Origin: Oscillospiraceae bacterium
Lineage (GTDB): Bacteria > Bacillota > Clostridia > Oscillospirales > Ruminococcaceae
Length of the DNA: 42,511 bases
NCBI GenBank assembly: GCA_900768995.1
Contig: CAAGEZ010000015.1
Location: 1-42,511 of the forward strand
Direction of reading: 5' to 3'
A program made the translations under genes and the position numbers. Below the pieces are notes generated by a model that ran no database searches, was not told where the DNA came from, and saw only the letters and a list, made by a program, of their open reading frames with translations. Positions 16,507 to 25,917 of this stretch are shown here, in pieces. Within the stretch, counting starts at the first letter, position 1. Each line of letters starts with the position of its first letter.

Positions 16507-17727
16507 TCATATTATCTGCAAAAGGAAAAACTTAAGATATTCCGTCTCGTCCACCGCCATAAGGATAGGGTGGTCGGGGGACTGACGGCGAAGCTCGATA
16601 AGTCTCAGGTCAACGCCCGCAGCCTTTGCCGCAGCTTTCAGCATATCCGCAAAAAGCTCATCTTTCATAAAATGAGAGCAGGAAGCCGTTGCGAGATATC
16701 CTCCTCTCGGGAGCAGTCTCATTGCAAGGGTGTTAAGCTCCAGATAGCCGTTTCTTGCATTGCCCACGGTCTTGCGGGACTTTGTGAATGCGGGCGGGTC
16801 GAGGATTATGTAGTCCGCACTCCTGTCGTGGGCTTCGATGCGTGCTTTAAGAAAATCAAATACATCGCTCTGAACAAACTCCATATTCCCCTCAAGCCCG
16901 TTCAGCACTGCGTTTGCCCGTGCCATTTCCACAGCTGCCGCAGATACGTCCACAGCCGTAACGTGGGCTGCACCTGCCTTTGCGCAGTTAAGGGCGAATG
17001 ATCCTGTGTGAGTGCAGCAGTCGATAACGTTTTTGCCCTTTGCGATAGATGCGGCGGCACGTCTGTTGTACTTCTGGTCAAGGAAAAATCCCGTTTTCTG
17101 ACCGTTTTCCACATCGACCCTGTAGCGAATGCCGTTTTCAACTATCTCGGTGACGGGAGAGGTCTCTCCCTCACGGAAATACCAGCCCTTTTCCTCGCTC
17201 ATACCCTCCAGCGTGCGGATATTTACATCATTTCTCAGATAAACGCCCCTTATTTTCACTCCGTCATTTCTGAGGATATCAAGGAGTGCGTTCAGGATAA
17301 TGTCACGTCTCTGCTCGATGCCAAGGGAGAGTATCTGAACGGAAAGGAGGTCGTTGAATTTATCCACCGTAAGTCCGGGAAAGCCGTCTGCCTCTCCGAA
17401 AATAAGGCGGCAGGCGTTCATATCCTCTTCGGTCATAACGGTTTTGCGGTAGCTGTATGCGTATTCAAGGCGGCGCTTGAAAAAGCTGTCATCAAAGGTA
17501 TCGTTTGCGTTTCGGGAGATTATCCTTACACGGATCTTTGAATGGGAATTGAAAAAGCCCGTGCCGATGTATCTGCCCTTTTCTGAAATAACATCTGCAA
17601 GTGCGCCGTCGGCTGTCTCATCGGCTGCGGTTATCTCGTTATCGTATATCCAGGGGTGGCCGTCGGAGGTGCGCTTTCTGCATTTTTCCGTAACGGTGAC
17701 ACGGGGAAAATCTCTTTTTATGTTCAT
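16507..17727 (-). CDS. Class I rRNA (cytosine-C5) methyltransferase, RlmI-like
   Basis: A 406-aa protein with an N-terminal PUA domain (residues 1-75, RVTVTEKCRKRTSDGHPWIYDNEI), an RlmI-type middle domain (FGEADGFPGLTVDKF) and a C-terminal SAM-binding methyltransferase fold. Motifs seen are KTGFFLDQKYNRR, NVIDCCTHTGSFALNCAKAGA (SAM loop) and ILDPPAFTKS (catalytic motif IV). RlmI methylates C1962 of E. coli 23S rRNA; the target here is inferred. Last gene of the operon, 13 bp after thrE part 2. Confidence 0.9.
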   Translation of the reverse strand: MNIKRDFPRVTVTEKCRKRTSDGHPWIYDNEITAADETADGALADVISEKGRYIGTGFFNSHSKIRVRIISRNANDTFDDSFFKRRLEYAYSYRKTVMTEEDMNACRLIFGEADGFPGLTVDKFNDLLSVQILSLGIEQRRDIILNALLDILRNDGVKIRGVYLRNDVNIRTLEGMSEEKGWYFREGETSPVTEIVENGIRYRVDVENGQKTGFFLDQKYNRRAAASIAKGKNVIDCCTHTGSFALNCAKAGAAHVTAVDVSAAAVEMARANAVLNGLEGNMEFVQSDVFDFLKARIEAHDRSADYIILDPPAFTKSRKTVGNARNGYLELNTLAMRLLPRGGYLATASCSHFMKDELFADMLKAAAKAAGVDLRLIELRRQSPDHPILMAVDETEYLKFFLLQII

Positions 17728-17740
17728 TGTAAATATCCTT

Positions 17741-18256
17741 TCAGAATTTTTTTACGCTTTTTCCGTCGCCTGACGCAAGGTGCTTGTACGCCTTGTTCAG
17801 CGACTTTCGGTAATGCCGCTTGATGTCCTTGTATATCTTCACAGCCGATGATACTGCGAATATGCCCATTGCAATGGCTCCCGCTTCGGCAAATGCATCA
17901 ACGGCACGGTCGAGGAATGTGTCCTTGTCGCCCATAACAAGGGCAAGCATCGAATAATATGCAAGCCCGCCGGGAACAAGGGGGATTATGCCGATTATGA
18001 GGTACATATTCACGGGGGCTTTGTTCACCTTCGCCATTATCTCGGAGAAAAGCGCCACCGCAGCGGCGGATACGAAGCAGCACACCACATCACGGAAGCT
18101 GTTCTGTTCAAGAAGAATGAATATGAACTGGCTCACCAGTGACCCTACCGAAGCGGCGATAAGGTGCCTGAAGCGTATATTGAACTGCACTCCCAGAGCG
18201 GCGCAGGCGATAAAGCTGCAAAGGCAGGGTATGACCATATCGTGGATAATATCCAT
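17741..18256 (-). CDS. Threonine/serine exporter, C-terminal half (YjjB type)
   Basis: A 171-aa membrane protein with four to five hydrophobic segments, matching the small ThrE_2/YjjB subunit (start MDIIHDMVIPCLCSFIACAALGVQFNIR; IIGIIPLVPGGLAYYSMLALV in the middle). In many Firmicutes the exporter is split in two adjacent genes, as here: the larger YjjP-type half is 19 bp upstream. Together they export threonine or serine, and related pairs export succinate. The C-terminal tail is basic and cytoplasmic. Confidence 0.85.
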   Translation of the reverse strand: MDIIHDMVIPCLCSFIACAALGVQFNIRFRHLIAASVGSLVSQFIFILLEQNSFRDVVCCFVSAAAVALFSEIMAKVNKAPVNMYLIIGIIPLVPGGLAYYSMLALVMGDKDTFLDRAVDAFAEAGAIAMGIFAVSSAVKIYKDIKRHYRKSLNKAYKHLASGDGKSVKKF

Positions 18257-18275
18257 AGCTTGCGTTCCTCTCCCT

Positions 18276-19031
18276 TTAGAATTTTATCACCGCAGCCACC
18301 GCCGAGCCTGCTCCCACAGCCATTCCCACGGCTATGAGCACAGCTTCGGTGAGGGTGTATATGCCTGAGATGAAGTCCCCCGAAATAAAGTCACGCATAC
18401 AGTTTGTAAGGGCAACTCCGGGAACTAGCGCCATTGATGCGCCGATTATCATTTTGTCAAAGCTCTTTATAAGCCCCGTGTGGCTGAGCGCCACAGCAAT
18501 TACGGAAATTGCCGCCGAGCAGACCACCGCATTCAGAAATGCACTGGCGTTTATGACCTTGAGCCTTACGGATATAAAGTTTATCACAAGTCCCAGTACG
18601 CCGCCGAAAAGGGCTTCCATAGCTCCGCCGCCGAAAAAGACGGTGAATGCCGCACCGGTGATGAAGTAGCTTATATAAATAAGTGCGGGACTGTAGGTCT
18701 TTCGCTCCTTTATCTGCTCTATCCTGTGAAAAATGACCTCTGCTTCGGGCTTTTCAGAGCAGATGAACCGTGAAAGCTCATTCAGCTTTCCCACACGGTC
18801 AAGGTTCGTGTCACGTCCCGAAATGCTCTTTGAATCGGTGTAGGGTACGCTGTTTTTGTCCTTTACGGTGATTATGAAGTTTGTGGGGGTGGCGTATATG
18901 GCGGCTTCGCTGTGACCGTAGGCGTGGCATATCCGTGATATAGTGTCCTCCACACGGTATATCTCCGCACCGTATTTTATCATAAGCCGAGCCATTTCGG
19001 AGCATATCCCCGTAAGCTGTATTTCATTCAT
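18276..19031 (-). CDS. Threonine/serine exporter, N-terminal half (YjjP/ThrE type)
   Basis: A 251-aa protein of the ThrE/DUF1212 family. The first 110 residues are a soluble domain (MARLMIKYGAEIYRVEDTISRICHAYG; ATPTNFIITVKD), followed by five membrane segments with MIIGASMALVPGVALTNCMRDFISGDFISG, the conserved gate region. It is the partner of the YjjB-type gene just downstream and is preceded by an SDR gene with a 12-bp gap. The transported amino acid is inferred from the family. Confidence 0.87.
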   Translation of the reverse strand: MNEIQLTGICSEMARLMIKYGAEIYRVEDTISRICHAYGHSEAAIYATPTNFIITVKDKNSVPYTDSKSISGRDTNLDRVGKLNELSRFICSEKPEAEVIFHRIEQIKERKTYSPALIYISYFITGAAFTVFFGGGAMEALFGGVLGLVINFISVRLKVINASAFLNAVVCSAAISVIAVALSHTGLIKSFDKMIIGASMALVPGVALTNCMRDFISGDFISGIYTLTEAVLIAVGMAVGAGSAVAAVIKF

Positions 19032-19043
19032 CAGTATATCCCC

Positions 19044-19763
19044 TTAAATAATAAATCCGCCGTTTACCCCTATGACCTGACCCGTTATAAAGCCGCTGCG
19101 GCTGTCCGCAAGGAAAAGGGCAGCGTTGGCGATATCCGAGGGAGTGCCTATCCTGTTCATAGGAGTCTCGTCCTTTAAAATATCCATAGTTTCGTTGTCA
19201 ATGGCGGCGTTCATATCCGTGTCGATAACGCCGGGGGCGATGCAGTTCACGGTTATGCCCGAAAGCCCCACTTCCTTTGCCAGCGCCTTTGTAAAGCCGA
19301 TAACGGCGGCCTTTGCGGCGCTGTAATGCACCTCGCAGGAAGCTCCCACCTGTCCCCACATAGAGGAGATGTTGATTATCCGTCCGTACTTGTTGTGTAT
19401 CATATGGGGGAGAGCGGCGTGGGTGCAGCTGTAAACGGATTTCACGTTTACGTTAAACATATTGTCCCACATAGCCTCGGTAATATCCGAAAAAAGAGCC
19501 TGCTCTGCGATCCCTGCGTTGTTTATGAGAACGTCTGCGCCGCCGAAAATGCGTTCAATTTCCTTGAATGTGCGCTCCACATCACTGTAAACGGAGCAGT
19601 CACATCTGAATATCTCACAGCCGATCTCAGCCCTGAGACTTTCCGCCGCTGCACCGTTTTGTTTGTATATTGCGGCAACATTATAGCCTGCCGCCCCGAA
19701 CTGCTTTGTGCATTCCCTGCCTATTCCACGTGATGCGCCTGTAATGATAACTGTCTGAGACAT
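19044..19763 (-). CDS. Short-chain dehydrogenase/reductase, FabG-like
   Basis: A 239-aa classical SDR. Cofactor loop TGASRGIG (residues 8-15), NNAG (81-84), catalytic Ser134, Tyr147 and Lys151 (YSAAK), and the C-terminal DSRSGFITGQVIGVNGGFII. It resembles 3-oxoacyl-ACP reductase FabG, but no fatty-acid genes are adjacent, so the substrate is open. It is the second gene of a leftward operon, 14 bp after the large membrane protein. Confidence 0.85.
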   Translation of the reverse strand: MSQTVIITGASRGIGRECTKQFGAAGYNVAAIYKQNGAAAESLRAEIGCEIFRCDCSVYSDVERTFKEIERIFGGADVLINNAGIAEQALFSDITEAMWDNMFNVNVKSVYSCTHAALPHMIHNKYGRIINISSMWGQVGASCEVHYSAAKAAVIGFTKALAKEVGLSGITVNCIAPGVIDTDMNAAIDNETMDILKDETPMNRIGTPSDIANAALFLADSRSGFITGQVIGVNGGFII

Positions 19764-19777
19764 TTTGCCGCCTTTCC

Positions 19778-22606
19778 TTAGCCGTTCAGTCTGTCAAGAA
19801 GTATCTTATCGCTCTTTTTCTCGGTCACCGCAATGATGATTATTGCAATAACGCCGCAGAGAGAGAGGATAATGCCTGTGCTGAGACCTGCTGGGAAGAA
19901 GGACATCTCAATCTCGTGAGTGCCTGCGGTAAGCTCAACGCCGATAAGGGCATCGCAGACCTTGACAGGCTCCACCTTTTCGCCGTCCACCTTGATAGTC
20001 CAGCCCGGTTCCCAGCTTATTGTGGTGAACATTACGCCGTCCTTTTCGGCGGTAATTTCGCCCTTGATGTGGTCCTCGCTGAATGATGTCATTTTCAGAC
20101 CGTGTTCTTTCAGCTTGCTTATATCCTCCCTGAACTTCGCTTCATCAAGATAGTAGAAGAGCTTGTCTTTGAAGAGGACTTCGTTTTTCTCCTCGGTAAT
20201 GGTCATAATGAGGGAAATTTCCTCATTCTTTTCAAATCTGCCCAGAGGCTGAATGACCATATTTCCGCCCTCGTAATAGTAATCGAGGAACTCCTTGTTG
20301 AGCCAGAGATTTACCTTTCGCTCATAGTTTGAGGGGAAATATGCATATATCATATCCTCAGTGGGAGCGTCAAAGATGAACTCAATGTGAGAGTTCTTGC
20401 CCTCCTCAATGGGAACGTACTTTGTGTGAGCACCGTAGCTTGTCTGCTTGGCGTTTTCGGGGAGAGTCTTGTCAACGGATATCTGCTTGAAATACTGGGT
20501 GTATTCGTCGGAAACAAGATGGCTGAGGAGCTTGTTCTGATTTTCAAAGGGATTATCAGTGCCAAGCTGGAGGTCGAGAATGGAGCTGTCCGCCATAAAT
20601 GCAACGGGCAGTGCATCAGGATTTTCGTACACCGCAAAGATGTCCTTTTCGTCCTTGTTTGTGAGAACGAGCTTGTCATACTGCTTGCTTTCGGGGATAG
20701 TGTCGTCCTCCACAGCGCCCTTTTCCATTACATATTTGATACCGAGAATGGAGTCGGTAACATATGTTGCGCCCTTGTATTTAATATAGTGTCCGCCGTA
20801 GGAGAAGCCGAGACGGCGCAAAAACTGTATGGGAGCGGCGTTGAGTGTGGAGCTTGAATGGGATATGCCGAAGCTGCCGAATGCGAGAGCATCGTTTACG
20901 GTACGGTGATAATTCTTTTCGATACGGTAAACACCGCCATTGTCATCAAAGCTGTCTTTGGCGTAAATTTTCTTTACGGTGTCACGTCCGAGGGTGATGT
21001 ATCTGTTGTATGATGAATATTTTGAGTAGACAACATCGCTGTTGATGGCTTCCATTGTGGAAAGAGATGTGCCGAAAAGCTCGCCTGCGGTGAAAATGCC
21101 GATAATGAAGGTTATTACTGAGCGTCTTGACTTGTCCGAAAGCTTGATGCTCCTGAGGGCGATGCAGTAGATAAGGGCGAATATTACGGTGTACCACACG
21201 GTGAGTATAAGGTCAACGCCCTTGAAATCCTGCCTGCCCACGTAGAATGCATATATCATAAGGCAGAAGCCTGTGATGCCGATTTCCTTGATGCTCACGC
21301 CCTCAAGACGTTCAAAGGTCATTGCGCCCATTACAAGGAGAATGAAGCTGAAAGTGAAGCTGTAGCGGTAGGGGAGCCAGTTCGGGACCTGAAATCCGTG
21401 CCACGCAAGGTCGGCAGTGGAGAGGTACATTGACAGGAGAATTGTCATAAGAACTGCTCCCATACCCATTTTCTGCCTGAATCTAATCTTGCTGTTGAGG
21501 AAGAAAAGGGGAATGAGTATGACTGTGAGCACGCCGCAGTACACAACGGGTGAGCCTTCGGGACGGCAGGTGTCATAGGTGTTTGGCAGGAGATTTTTGA
21601 AGAAATCAAGGAAGTCAAACTGAGTTTTTACGCTGTAATTGGGGGTGGAAAACTCGAATTTGCCAAGCTTTAGTGAGTTGTACAGGGGCAGTAGCACCCA
21701 CGCTGCCGCCATTGCCGCAATAACGCCGCCTGCGGCAAATTTCACCCCTGCAAAAAAGAATGACTTGAAGGAATTTACGTAATTTTTCTTGCCTGCGAAG
21801 TAGTAGTAAAGGAAGTAGATGACAGAAAAAAAGGTTATCATCCAGCCAATGTAGAAATGAGCCATATACATCAGCGCAAGGGGAATTATAAAGCGGAGCC
21901 AGCTGTTGTCGTCGATTATCTTTTCAATTCCGTAGACGATAAGGGGGAGATAGATAAGACCGTCCAGCCACATAGGGTTCATAAGCTGGACTATCATATA
22001 GCCCATAAGGGAGTAGAGAATGCCGAAAAGCATTGATGTGGAATGCTTGCAGTTTTTTGAATGTCTGAGGTAATAGTTAAAGGTCACGGAAGCCGTTCCC
22101 ACCTTGCAAAGCTGCATTATGAGCAGGGATTCTGTCATCATTGAGCGTGGAAGCAGCATCGGTATGAGTGTGAACGGGCTTGCAAGGTAATATGCGAACA
22201 TTCCCACTATCTCGCCTGACAGGTTTCTGCTCCAGGAGATAAAGGGGCTGCCGTTTCCGTGAAGAACGTCACGGAGGTTTTCAAAATAGTAAACATACTG
22301 TCCGTTAAGGTCGAGGACAAGCACGGACATATCGCCGAATGGGTGCACCCCGAAAACGGCGTATGCGGCAAAAAGCAGGAGGGCAGGAATGAAAAAGGCG
22401 GCGATATAGCTGCGCTTTGATTTTACAGCCTTGCCTATCCTGCTCCAGAATTCATTTTTTTTCGGCGGTTCCTTGACATTCGAGCCGTCACGTCCGCCGT
22501 CGATGATGTTTATGTTTATCTTTTTTATATCCATTTCCCCCGAGGACTGAGCTTCGCCCTGACCGTCATTTCCGGGAATGTTCTGCATATTGAGATTTTC
22601 TTCCAT
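19778..22606 (-). CDS. YfhO family membrane protein
   Basis: A 942-aa GT-C-like membrane protein of the YfhO family. A hydrophilic N-terminal tail (about 70 residues, rich in N, D, K) leads to the first helix SYIAAFFIPALLLFAAYAVFGVHPFG, followed by the family motif LDLNGQYVYYFENLRDVLHG, about a dozen helices, a large extracellular C-terminal domain (about 560-900) and one last helix. B. subtilis YfhO is linked to glycosylation of lipoteichoic acid. The frame is open to 22681, but that stretch overlaps the promoter, so ATG 22606 is preferred; ATG 22588 is also possible. First gene of the operon with SDR, thrE halves and rlmI. Confidence 0.85.
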   Translation of the reverse strand: MEENLNMQNIPGNDGQGEAQSSGEMDIKKININIIDGGRDGSNVKEPPKKNEFWSRIGKAVKSKRSYIAAFFIPALLLFAAYAVFGVHPFGDMSVLVLDLNGQYVYYFENLRDVLHGNGSPFISWSRNLSGEIVGMFAYYLASPFTLIPMLLPRSMMTESLLIMQLCKVGTASVTFNYYLRHSKNCKHSTSMLFGILYSLMGYMIVQLMNPMWLDGLIYLPLIVYGIEKIIDDNSWLRFIIPLALMYMAHFYIGWMITFFSVIYFLYYYFAGKKNYVNSFKSFFFAGVKFAAGGVIAAMAAAWVLLPLYNSLKLGKFEFSTPNYSVKTQFDFLDFFKNLLPNTYDTCRPEGSPVVYCGVLTVILIPLFFLNSKIRFRQKMGMGAVLMTILLSMYLSTADLAWHGFQVPNWLPYRYSFTFSFILLVMGAMTFERLEGVSIKEIGITGFCLMIYAFYVGRQDFKGVDLILTVWYTVIFALIYCIALRSIKLSDKSRRSVITFIIGIFTAGELFGTSLSTMEAINSDVVYSKYSSYNRYITLGRDTVKKIYAKDSFDDNGGVYRIEKNYHRTVNDALAFGSFGISHSSSTLNAAPIQFLRRLGFSYGGHYIKYKGATYVTDSILGIKYVMEKGAVEDDTIPESKQYDKLVLTNKDEKDIFAVYENPDALPVAFMADSSILDLQLGTDNPFENQNKLLSHLVSDEYTQYFKQISVDKTLPENAKQTSYGAHTKYVPIEEGKNSHIEFIFDAPTEDMIYAYFPSNYERKVNLWLNKEFLDYYYEGGNMVIQPLGRFEKNEEISLIMTITEEKNEVLFKDKLFYYLDEAKFREDISKLKEHGLKMTSFSEDHIKGEITAEKDGVMFTTISWEPGWTIKVDGEKVEPVKVCDALIGVELTAGTHEIEMSFFPAGLSTGIILSLCGVIAIIIIAVTEKKSDKILLDRLNG

Positions 22607-22652
22607 TTTCCGTTCAAGTCTCCGTTTCTGTTCAAAATCATATACATATACT

Positions 22653-22681
22653 ATTATAATATTTCTGCAAATAAAAAACAA
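22653..22681 (-). promoter_or_regulatory. Promoter for the yfhO-rlmI operon
   Basis: Reading leftward: TTGTTT (22676-22681), 17 bp, TATAAT (22653-22658). It excludes translation from any start upstream of about 22645. Confidence 0.75.
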
Positions 22682-22724
22682 GAAAAATCAGCAGAAATTC
22701 ATAAAAAAAATTCTGAAATTTCCC

Positions 22725-22753
22725 TTGTTAAATTGTTCAATATGTGATATAAT
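22725..22753 (+). promoter_or_regulatory. Promoter for the Nudix gene
   Basis: TTGTTA (22725-22730), 17 bp, TATAAT (22748-22753), divergent from the yfhO promoter. Confidence 0.78.
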
Positions 22754-22819
22754 ATAAAAAATGGAACAGATTTTCGCAGTTTTGATCTTCTGCACATTTT
22801 ATAACGGAGGTTTGCCGAA

Positions 22820-23362
22820 ATGGTTCTCAGTGAAAAGACTATTGAAAAGGAAGTTGTTTTTGAGGGACGGATAGTCACCGTCAGAAAGGACAAGGCGGAG
22901 CTTGGCGATGGCAGCATTGTCCCCAGAGAGCTTGTTATCCATTCGGGAGGCGTGTGCGTTGTGCCCCTTACCGATGACAACAAGGTCATTATGGTGCGCC
23001 AATTCAGATATGCTTTCGGAGAGCCTCTTCTTGAAATTCCCGCAGGCAAGCTTGAAAAGGGCGAGGAGCACCGCAGCGCCGCTCTCAGAGAGCTTGAAGA
23101 GGAAACGGGAGCTAAGTGCACAAGCTTTGAGTACCTTGGCGTGTGCTACCCCTCGGTCGCATATCTCACCGAAAAGATACATATGTATCTTGCAAGGGGA
23201 CTGAGCTTCGGAAAGGCGCATCTTGACGAGGGGGAGTTCCTCGATGTTATGCAGATTCCCCTTGACGAGGCTGTGGAAATGGTAATGCGTGGGGAGATCC
23301 CCGATGCAAAGACCCAGATAGCTCTTCTTAAAACAAAGATGATAATAGACTCGGGTAAATAA
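22820..23362 (+). CDS. Nudix hydrolase, ADP-ribose pyrophosphatase type
   Basis: A 180-aa Nudix protein. The full Nudix box is present from Gly76 to Ala98 (G-x5-E-x7-REL-x-EE-x-G), with the upstream VMVRQFRYAFGEPLLEIPAGK typical of ADP-ribose pyrophosphatases (NudF type), and Pro-Ser at CYPSVAYLTEKIHMYLA downstream, also typical of this subgroup. It hydrolyses ADP-ribose to AMP and ribose-5-phosphate. GGAGG precedes the ATG. It is monocistronic and convergent with spoVG. Confidence 0.93.
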   Translation: MVLSEKTIEKEVVFEGRIVTVRKDKAELGDGSIVPRELVIHSGGVCVVPLTDDNKVIMVRQFRYAFGEPLLEIPAGKLEKGEEHRSAALRELEEETGAKCTSFEYLGVCYPSVAYLTEKIHMYLARGLSFGKAHLDEGEFLDVMQIPLDEAVEMVMRGEIPDAKTQIALLKTKMIIDSGK

Positions 23363-23365
23363 AAG

Positions 23366-23395
23366 CTCCCCGCTTTCCGAATGGAAAACGGGGAG
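23366..23395 (-). terminator. Terminator between the Nudix gene and spoVG
   Basis: CTCCCCG (23366-23372) pairs with CGGGGAG (23389-23395), extended by TTTCC/GGAAA. Leftward it is followed by CTTTTATT, so it mainly serves spoVG. Confidence 0.8.
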
Positions 23396-23410
23396 AGTAA
23401 AAGCGTTAAA

Positions 23411-23710
23411 TCAGATAAGACCTGCCTGTTCAGCCTCAGCCTCAGCCTGCATCATTTCGATGTGGCGGGTGTAAGCGTCAAGTATCTGACCCTCAATGGA
23501 CTGTCTTGCATCGGGGGAAATGGGGTGAACGATGTCTCTGAAAACGCCGTTCTCGTCCTTTCTGCTGGGCATTGCAACGAAAAGTCTTGAATCGCCCTGA
23601 ACGACCTTGATGTCGTGGATAGCAAGCTGATCGTCGATAGTAATGGAAATTACAGCTCTGAGGCGGCCCTCAGGAATGATCTTGCGGATCTTGATATCGG
23701 TGATTGTCAT
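23411..23710 (-). CDS. spoVG: Septation regulator / RNA-binding protein SpoVG
   Basis: A 99-aa SpoVG. Start MTITDIKIRKIIPEGRLRAVISITIDDQLAIHDIKVVQG and the RKDENGVFRDIVHPISPDAR block are diagnostic. SpoVG binds nucleic acid, affects septation and cortex formation during sporulation, and is a pleiotropic regulator. The frame extends to 23776, but AAGGAGG before the ATG at 23710 fixes the start. It is divergent from murC with a 159-bp gap. A sigma-H promoter is expected from B. subtilis but was not found. Confidence 0.95.
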   Translation of the reverse strand: MTITDIKIRKIIPEGRLRAVISITIDDQLAIHDIKVVQGDSRLFVAMPSRKDENGVFRDIVHPISPDARQSIEGQILDAYTRHIEMMQAEAEAEQAGLI

Positions 23711-23869
23711 TTTTAATGTCCTCCTTAAAATCTGCGGCATTTCGGATAAAGTTATTATGTTTCCGCTTTGCTGCAATATACAAAAAAGTTAGGAAAATGA
23801 AAGTTTTTCCTTTCCATAATTCAATTATAATATATGACATTTACGATTTTATAAACAGAGGTGAAACTT

Positions 23870-25285
23870 TTGAATAACTATATTCATCAATTTGATGATA
23901 ACATTTTAAAAGGAAAACAGCATATCCATATGATAGGCATAGGCGGCAGCGGTATGTACCCTCTTGCACAGATACTGCACGCAAAGGGTTATCATATAAC
24001 GGGTTCGGACAACAACGAGACCGACACTCTCAGAGCCGTAAGAGCTATGGGTATTGAGGTGTTTATGGGACAGCGTGCGGAGAACATCAAGGGCGCTGAC
24101 CTGATAATCCACACTGCCGCAATTATGCAGGATAATCCCGAGCTAATTGCAGCAAAGGCAAGCGGCGTTCCTGTTCTTGAAAGAAGCGACCTTCTCGGGA
24201 TAGTGACATCGTGGTACAAAAATGCAGTCTGCGTCAGCGGCACTCACGGCAAGACCACCGTTACCTCTATGATAACTCAGATACTCAAACAGGGCGGTAT
24301 GGACATCACCGCTTACATCGGCGGAAAGCTGCCCATAATCGGCGGCAGCGGCTGTGTGGGAACATCGGACACTATGGTGTGCGAAGCCTGCGAATTTGTT
24401 GACCATTTCCTTAAGCTTTCTCCGGATATCGCCGTTGTTCTGAACGTTGACGCCGATCATCTCGATTATTTCGGCACTCTTGACAACGTTATCGCATCTT
24501 TCAGAAAGTTCTGCACCCTTGCTGGCAGGGTCATTGCCAACGGCGATGATGCAAACACCCGAAAGGCCATAGACGGGCTTGACAAGGAAATTATCACATT
24601 CGGATATTCCGAGGATAATGACTGGTATGCAAAGAATGTGAACAAGTTGAACGGTCTGCTCACCGAGTTTGACATTTACCACAACGGCGAGCTTTTCACA
24701 AAGGCTAAACTTCATATTCCCGGAGTGCACAATGTGCTCAATGCTGTGGCAGCGGCTGCGGCGGCGTATATGTCGGGTGCCGACGCCGAGATGATAGCTT
24801 CGGGACTTGACAGCTTCCACGGTGCCAAGCGCCGCTTTGAGAAATACGGCGAAGTCGGGGGCATAACCGTCTGCGACGATTACGGACATCACCCTGCGGA
24901 GCTTGAAGCGACCCTGAGAGCTGCTCAGGATATGGGTTTCCGTCAGGTGTGGGCGGTGTTCCAGCCGTTCACATTCTCCCGAACAGCACTGCTCCTCGAT
25001 GATTTTATCAGAGTGCTTTCGATCCCCGACAACTGCATCATCACCTCCATAATGGGCTCCCGTGAGAAGAACACATACAATATATATGACAAGGACATCG
25101 GCGAAAAGGTCAAGGGCGCTGTATGGTTCGGGGAGCAGGACCACGACAAAAACTTTGAGCTTTGTGCGGAATATGCCGCAGAGCACGCCCGGAGCGGTGA
25201 CCTTATCCTTACAATGGGCTGCGGCGATGTTAACAAGTGCGCAAATCTCATTCTTGAAAAGCTGAAAAAGAAGTATAACTCATAA
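23870..25285 (+). CDS. murC: UDP-N-acetylmuramate--L-alanine ligase MurC
   Basis: A 471-aa cytoplasmic Mur ligase that adds L-alanine to UDP-MurNAc using ATP, the first step of peptidoglycan stem-peptide synthesis. The Rossmann-type MIGIGGSGMYPLAQIL (UDP binding), P-loop VSGTHGKTTVTSM, EACEFVDHFLKLSPDIAVVLNVDADHLDYF and DDYGHHPAELEATL are all present. Start: GTG 23861 is in frame, but the only good SD (AGAGGTG) includes that GTG itself and lies 6 nt before TTG 23870, so a TTG start is likely. It is followed 30 bp later by lexA. Confidence 0.96.
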   Translation: MNNYIHQFDDNILKGKQHIHMIGIGGSGMYPLAQILHAKGYHITGSDNNETDTLRAVRAMGIEVFMGQRAENIKGADLIIHTAAIMQDNPELIAAKASGVPVLERSDLLGIVTSWYKNAVCVSGTHGKTTVTSMITQILKQGGMDITAYIGGKLPIIGGSGCVGTSDTMVCEACEFVDHFLKLSPDIAVVLNVDADHLDYFGTLDNVIASFRKFCTLAGRVIANGDDANTRKAIDGLDKEIITFGYSEDNDWYAKNVNKLNGLLTEFDIYHNGELFTKAKLHIPGVHNVLNAVAAAAAAYMSGADAEMIASGLDSFHGAKRRFEKYGEVGGITVCDDYGHHPAELEATLRAAQDMGFRQVWAVFQPFTFSRTALLLDDFIRVLSIPDNCIITSIMGSREKNTYNIYDKDIGEKVKGAVWFGEQDHDKNFELCAEYAAEHARSGDLILTMGCGDVNKCANLILEKLKKKYNS

Positions 25286-25315
25286 AAACACCTCTCATAC
25301 GAAAGGAAAATCATT

Positions 25316-25903
25316 ATGAAAATGAAGGAAATCCACAAGAAGGTTTACGAATACATCAAGCAAAGGACAGAAGAGGGCTATTCTCCCTCTATCAGAGAGA
25401 TATGCCGTGATCTTGACATCGCATCTACCTCCACTGCCGCAAGATATGTGAATTTCCTCGTAGATCAGGGCTATCTTGAAAAGATAGACGGTAAGAACCG
25501 TGCGGTGAAGCTTGCGGGAAACGGCATTATGAGGCTCCCCGTTGTGGGAACTATCACCGCAGGTCAGCCTGTGACCGCTTTTGAGGACATCTCCGAATAC
25601 ATATCCTTCCTCCCAAACAAGAGCTACAGCGGCGAGCTTTTCGCTCTTAAAATAAGGGGCGAAAGTATGATAAACGCAGGTATTCTTGACGGCGATTTCG
25701 TTATCGTTGAAAAAACCGATTATGTTGACAACGGCGAGATAGCCGCTGTTATGGTGGACGGCGAGGAAGCCACCGTAAAGCGTTTTTACAAGGAGAACGG
25801 ACACTATCGCCTCCAGCCCGAAAACGACACGATGCAGCCCATTATTTCCGATAACTGCAACATTATCGGAAAGGTAGTCGGCGTTATGCGCTATATGAGC
25901 TGA
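25316..25903 (+). CDS. lexA: LexA repressor
   Basis: A 195-aa SOS repressor. N-terminal winged HTH (residues 1-65: KVYEYIKQRTEEGYSPSIREICRDLDIASTSTAARYVNFL), self-cleavage site Ala82-Gly83 in GTITAGQPV, catalytic Ser117 in GESM and Lys155 in ATVKRF. RecA-stimulated cleavage would release SOS genes. AAAGGA 8 nt before the ATG. No LexA box is seen in the 30-bp gap after murC, so autoregulation would have to act further upstream, or is absent. Confidence 0.96.
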   Translation: MKMKEIHKKVYEYIKQRTEEGYSPSIREICRDLDIASTSTAARYVNFLVDQGYLEKIDGKNRAVKLAGNGIMRLPVVGTITAGQPVTAFEDISEYISFLPNKSYSGELFALKIRGESMINAGILDGDFVIVEKTDYVDNGEIAAVMVDGEEATVKRFYKENGHYRLQPENDTMQPIISDNCNIIGKVVGVMRYMS

Positions 25904-25917
25904 GATTGGAGCTTTTG

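Noticed and set aside
24143..25186. 347-codon open frame antisense to murC
   Set aside because: Mirror frame of murC, without SD or recognisable domains.
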